Assembly: GCA_946618395.1 (NCBI GenBank)
Contig: CAMOLD010000004.1
Location: 1-31,312 of the forward strand
Length of the DNA: 31,312 nt
Direction: 5' to 3'
From: an uncultured Clostridia bacterium
GTDB lineage: Bacteria > Bacillota > Clostridia > Oscillospirales > CAG-272
The notes under the pieces are model-generated. The model was not told the DNA's origin. It did no database searches and saw only the letters and a program-made list of their open reading frames with translations. The position numbers and the translations under genes were made by a program. Positions 30,678-31,312 of the stretch are shown here, piece after piece (within the stretch, counting starts at the first letter, position 1; every line of letters starts with the position of its first letter).

Positions 30678-31312
30678 ATGACCAAAATCGATATTTTTTC
30701 GGGCTTTTTGGGCGCCGGAAAGACCACACTTATTAAAAAACTGCTCAAAGAGGCATACGCCGGAGAAAAGATTGTTCTTATTGAGAACGAGTTTGGGCAA
30801 ATCGGCATTGACGGCGGATTTTTGCAGGATGCAGGCATTGTTGTCAACGAGATGAACAGCGGTTGCATTTGCTGCTCCCTGGTTGGCGATTTCGGCAAAG
30901 CGCTCCAAAAAGTGCTTTCGGAATACGCCCCCGACCGCATCCTCATCGAGCCCTCCGGCGTTGGTAAGCTTTCGGATATTATTCGCGCCGTGCAAAACGC
31001 CGCCGCGGATGGTGCTGTGCTCAACGGTTTTACCACCGTGGTGGATGCCGGCAAGTGCAAACTGTATATGAAAAACTTTGGCGAATTTTTCAACGACCAG
31101 GTGGAAAACGCCGGCTGCATCATCCTTTCGCACACGCAACTGACCGATGAAAAAAAGGTTGCCGAGGCAATCGAACTGCTCAAAGGGCACAATTCCACCG
31201 CCGTCATTGTTGCAACCCCCTGGGACGAGCTGGACGGCAAACAGCTCCTGGAAGCCATGGAGCGCCGCGACACCATTGAGGAAGAACTTGCCCGCCTTGC
31301 CGAGGAAGCCGA
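30678..31312 (+). CDS. COG0523 (CobW-like) metal-chaperone GTPase, N-terminal part
   Basis: The gene runs off the window, and 211 residues are visible. The G3E GTPase domain shows Walker A G-F-L-G-A-G-K-T-T (9-17), I-E-N-E-F-G-Q-I-G, the metal motif C63-I-C65-C66 of this family, and E-P-S-G (Walker B region), followed by the V-V-D-A strand. Family members (CobW, ZNG1/YeiR, YjiA, NHase activators) use GTP to deliver zinc or other metals to client proteins. The client here is unknown. The ATG follows AAAAGAAGGG and the gene has its own consensus promoter. Confidence 0.92.
   Translation, partial: MTKIDIFSGFLGAGKTTLIKKLLKEAYAGEKIVLIENEFGQIGIDGGFLQDAGIVVNEMNSGCICCSLVGDFGKALQKVLSEYAPDRILIEPSGVGKLSDIIRAVQNAAADGAVLNGFTTVVDAGKCKLYMKNFGEFFNDQVENAGCIILSHTQLTDEKKVAEAIELLKGHNSTAVIVATPWDELDGKQLLEAMERRDTIEEELARLAEEA

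Noticed and set aside
1..31312. CRISPR arrays, insertion sequences, prophage, attachment sites, tRNA or rRNA genes
   Set aside because: I read the gaps on both strands and saw no regularly spaced repeats, no transposase or integrase motifs and no tRNA cloverleaf. All long open frames with good start signals are core or small unknown genes.

Overview
The window is a stretch of core chromosome from a Gram-positive bacterium, most likely a member of the Bacillota, class Clostridia, and probably close to the Oscillospirales. The lineage is inferred from gene content: RqcH, the c-di-AMP phosphodiesterase GdpP, RNase J, TmcAL (YlbM), type II pantothenate kinase, the tilS-hpt-ftsH cluster, and a class I lysyl-tRNA synthetase. 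Base composition is moderate, ribosome binding sites are strong GGAGG-like sequences, and most promoters are near-consensus with exactly 17 bases between the -35 and -10 boxes. I see no transposase, integrase, phage gene, CRISPR array, rRNA or tRNA gene. No gene-free stretch exceeds 300 bases.

Layout. Positions 1-635 hold the end of an M3 oligoendopeptidase. Positions 747-2835 hold a glycolytic pair, pgk-tpiA. Type II pantothenate kinase (minus strand) and rqcH (plus strand) diverge from overlapping palindromic promoters at 3808-3850. rqcH leads a probable operon with a two-gene ABC exporter and dut, ending at a terminator near 8540. On the minus strand, yceD-rpmF (L32) diverge from tmcAL. 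Next come a small orphan gene, a class I LysRS fused to a C-terminal tRNA-binding domain, and a convergent phosphohexomutase.

Positions 14936-23082 look like one long operon: gdpP, rplI, dnaB, tilS, hpt, ftsH. It joins second-messenger turnover, translation, replication, tRNA modification, purine salvage and membrane proteolysis. Inorganic pyrophosphatase converges on it. Then come a small membrane-anchored protein, RNase J behind a structured leader, a 783-residue membrane-anchored extracytoplasmic protein with a repeated module, a Cys-rich zinc-binding protein, a Nudix hydrolase and a YwiB-like protein. The window ends inside a COG0523 metal-chaperone GTPase.

Most genes are ordinary housekeeping genes. 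The strongest candidate for something undescribed is the RNase J leader (about 24143-24297). One segment there can pair either with an upstream sequence or with the left arm of an intrinsic terminator, the arrangement expected of a transcription attenuator. Secondary items are the LysRS fusion, the triple-module surface protein, a terminator-like hairpin pointing the wrong way at 28579-28613, and the overlapping divergent promoters. I did not find a new defence or mobile system.
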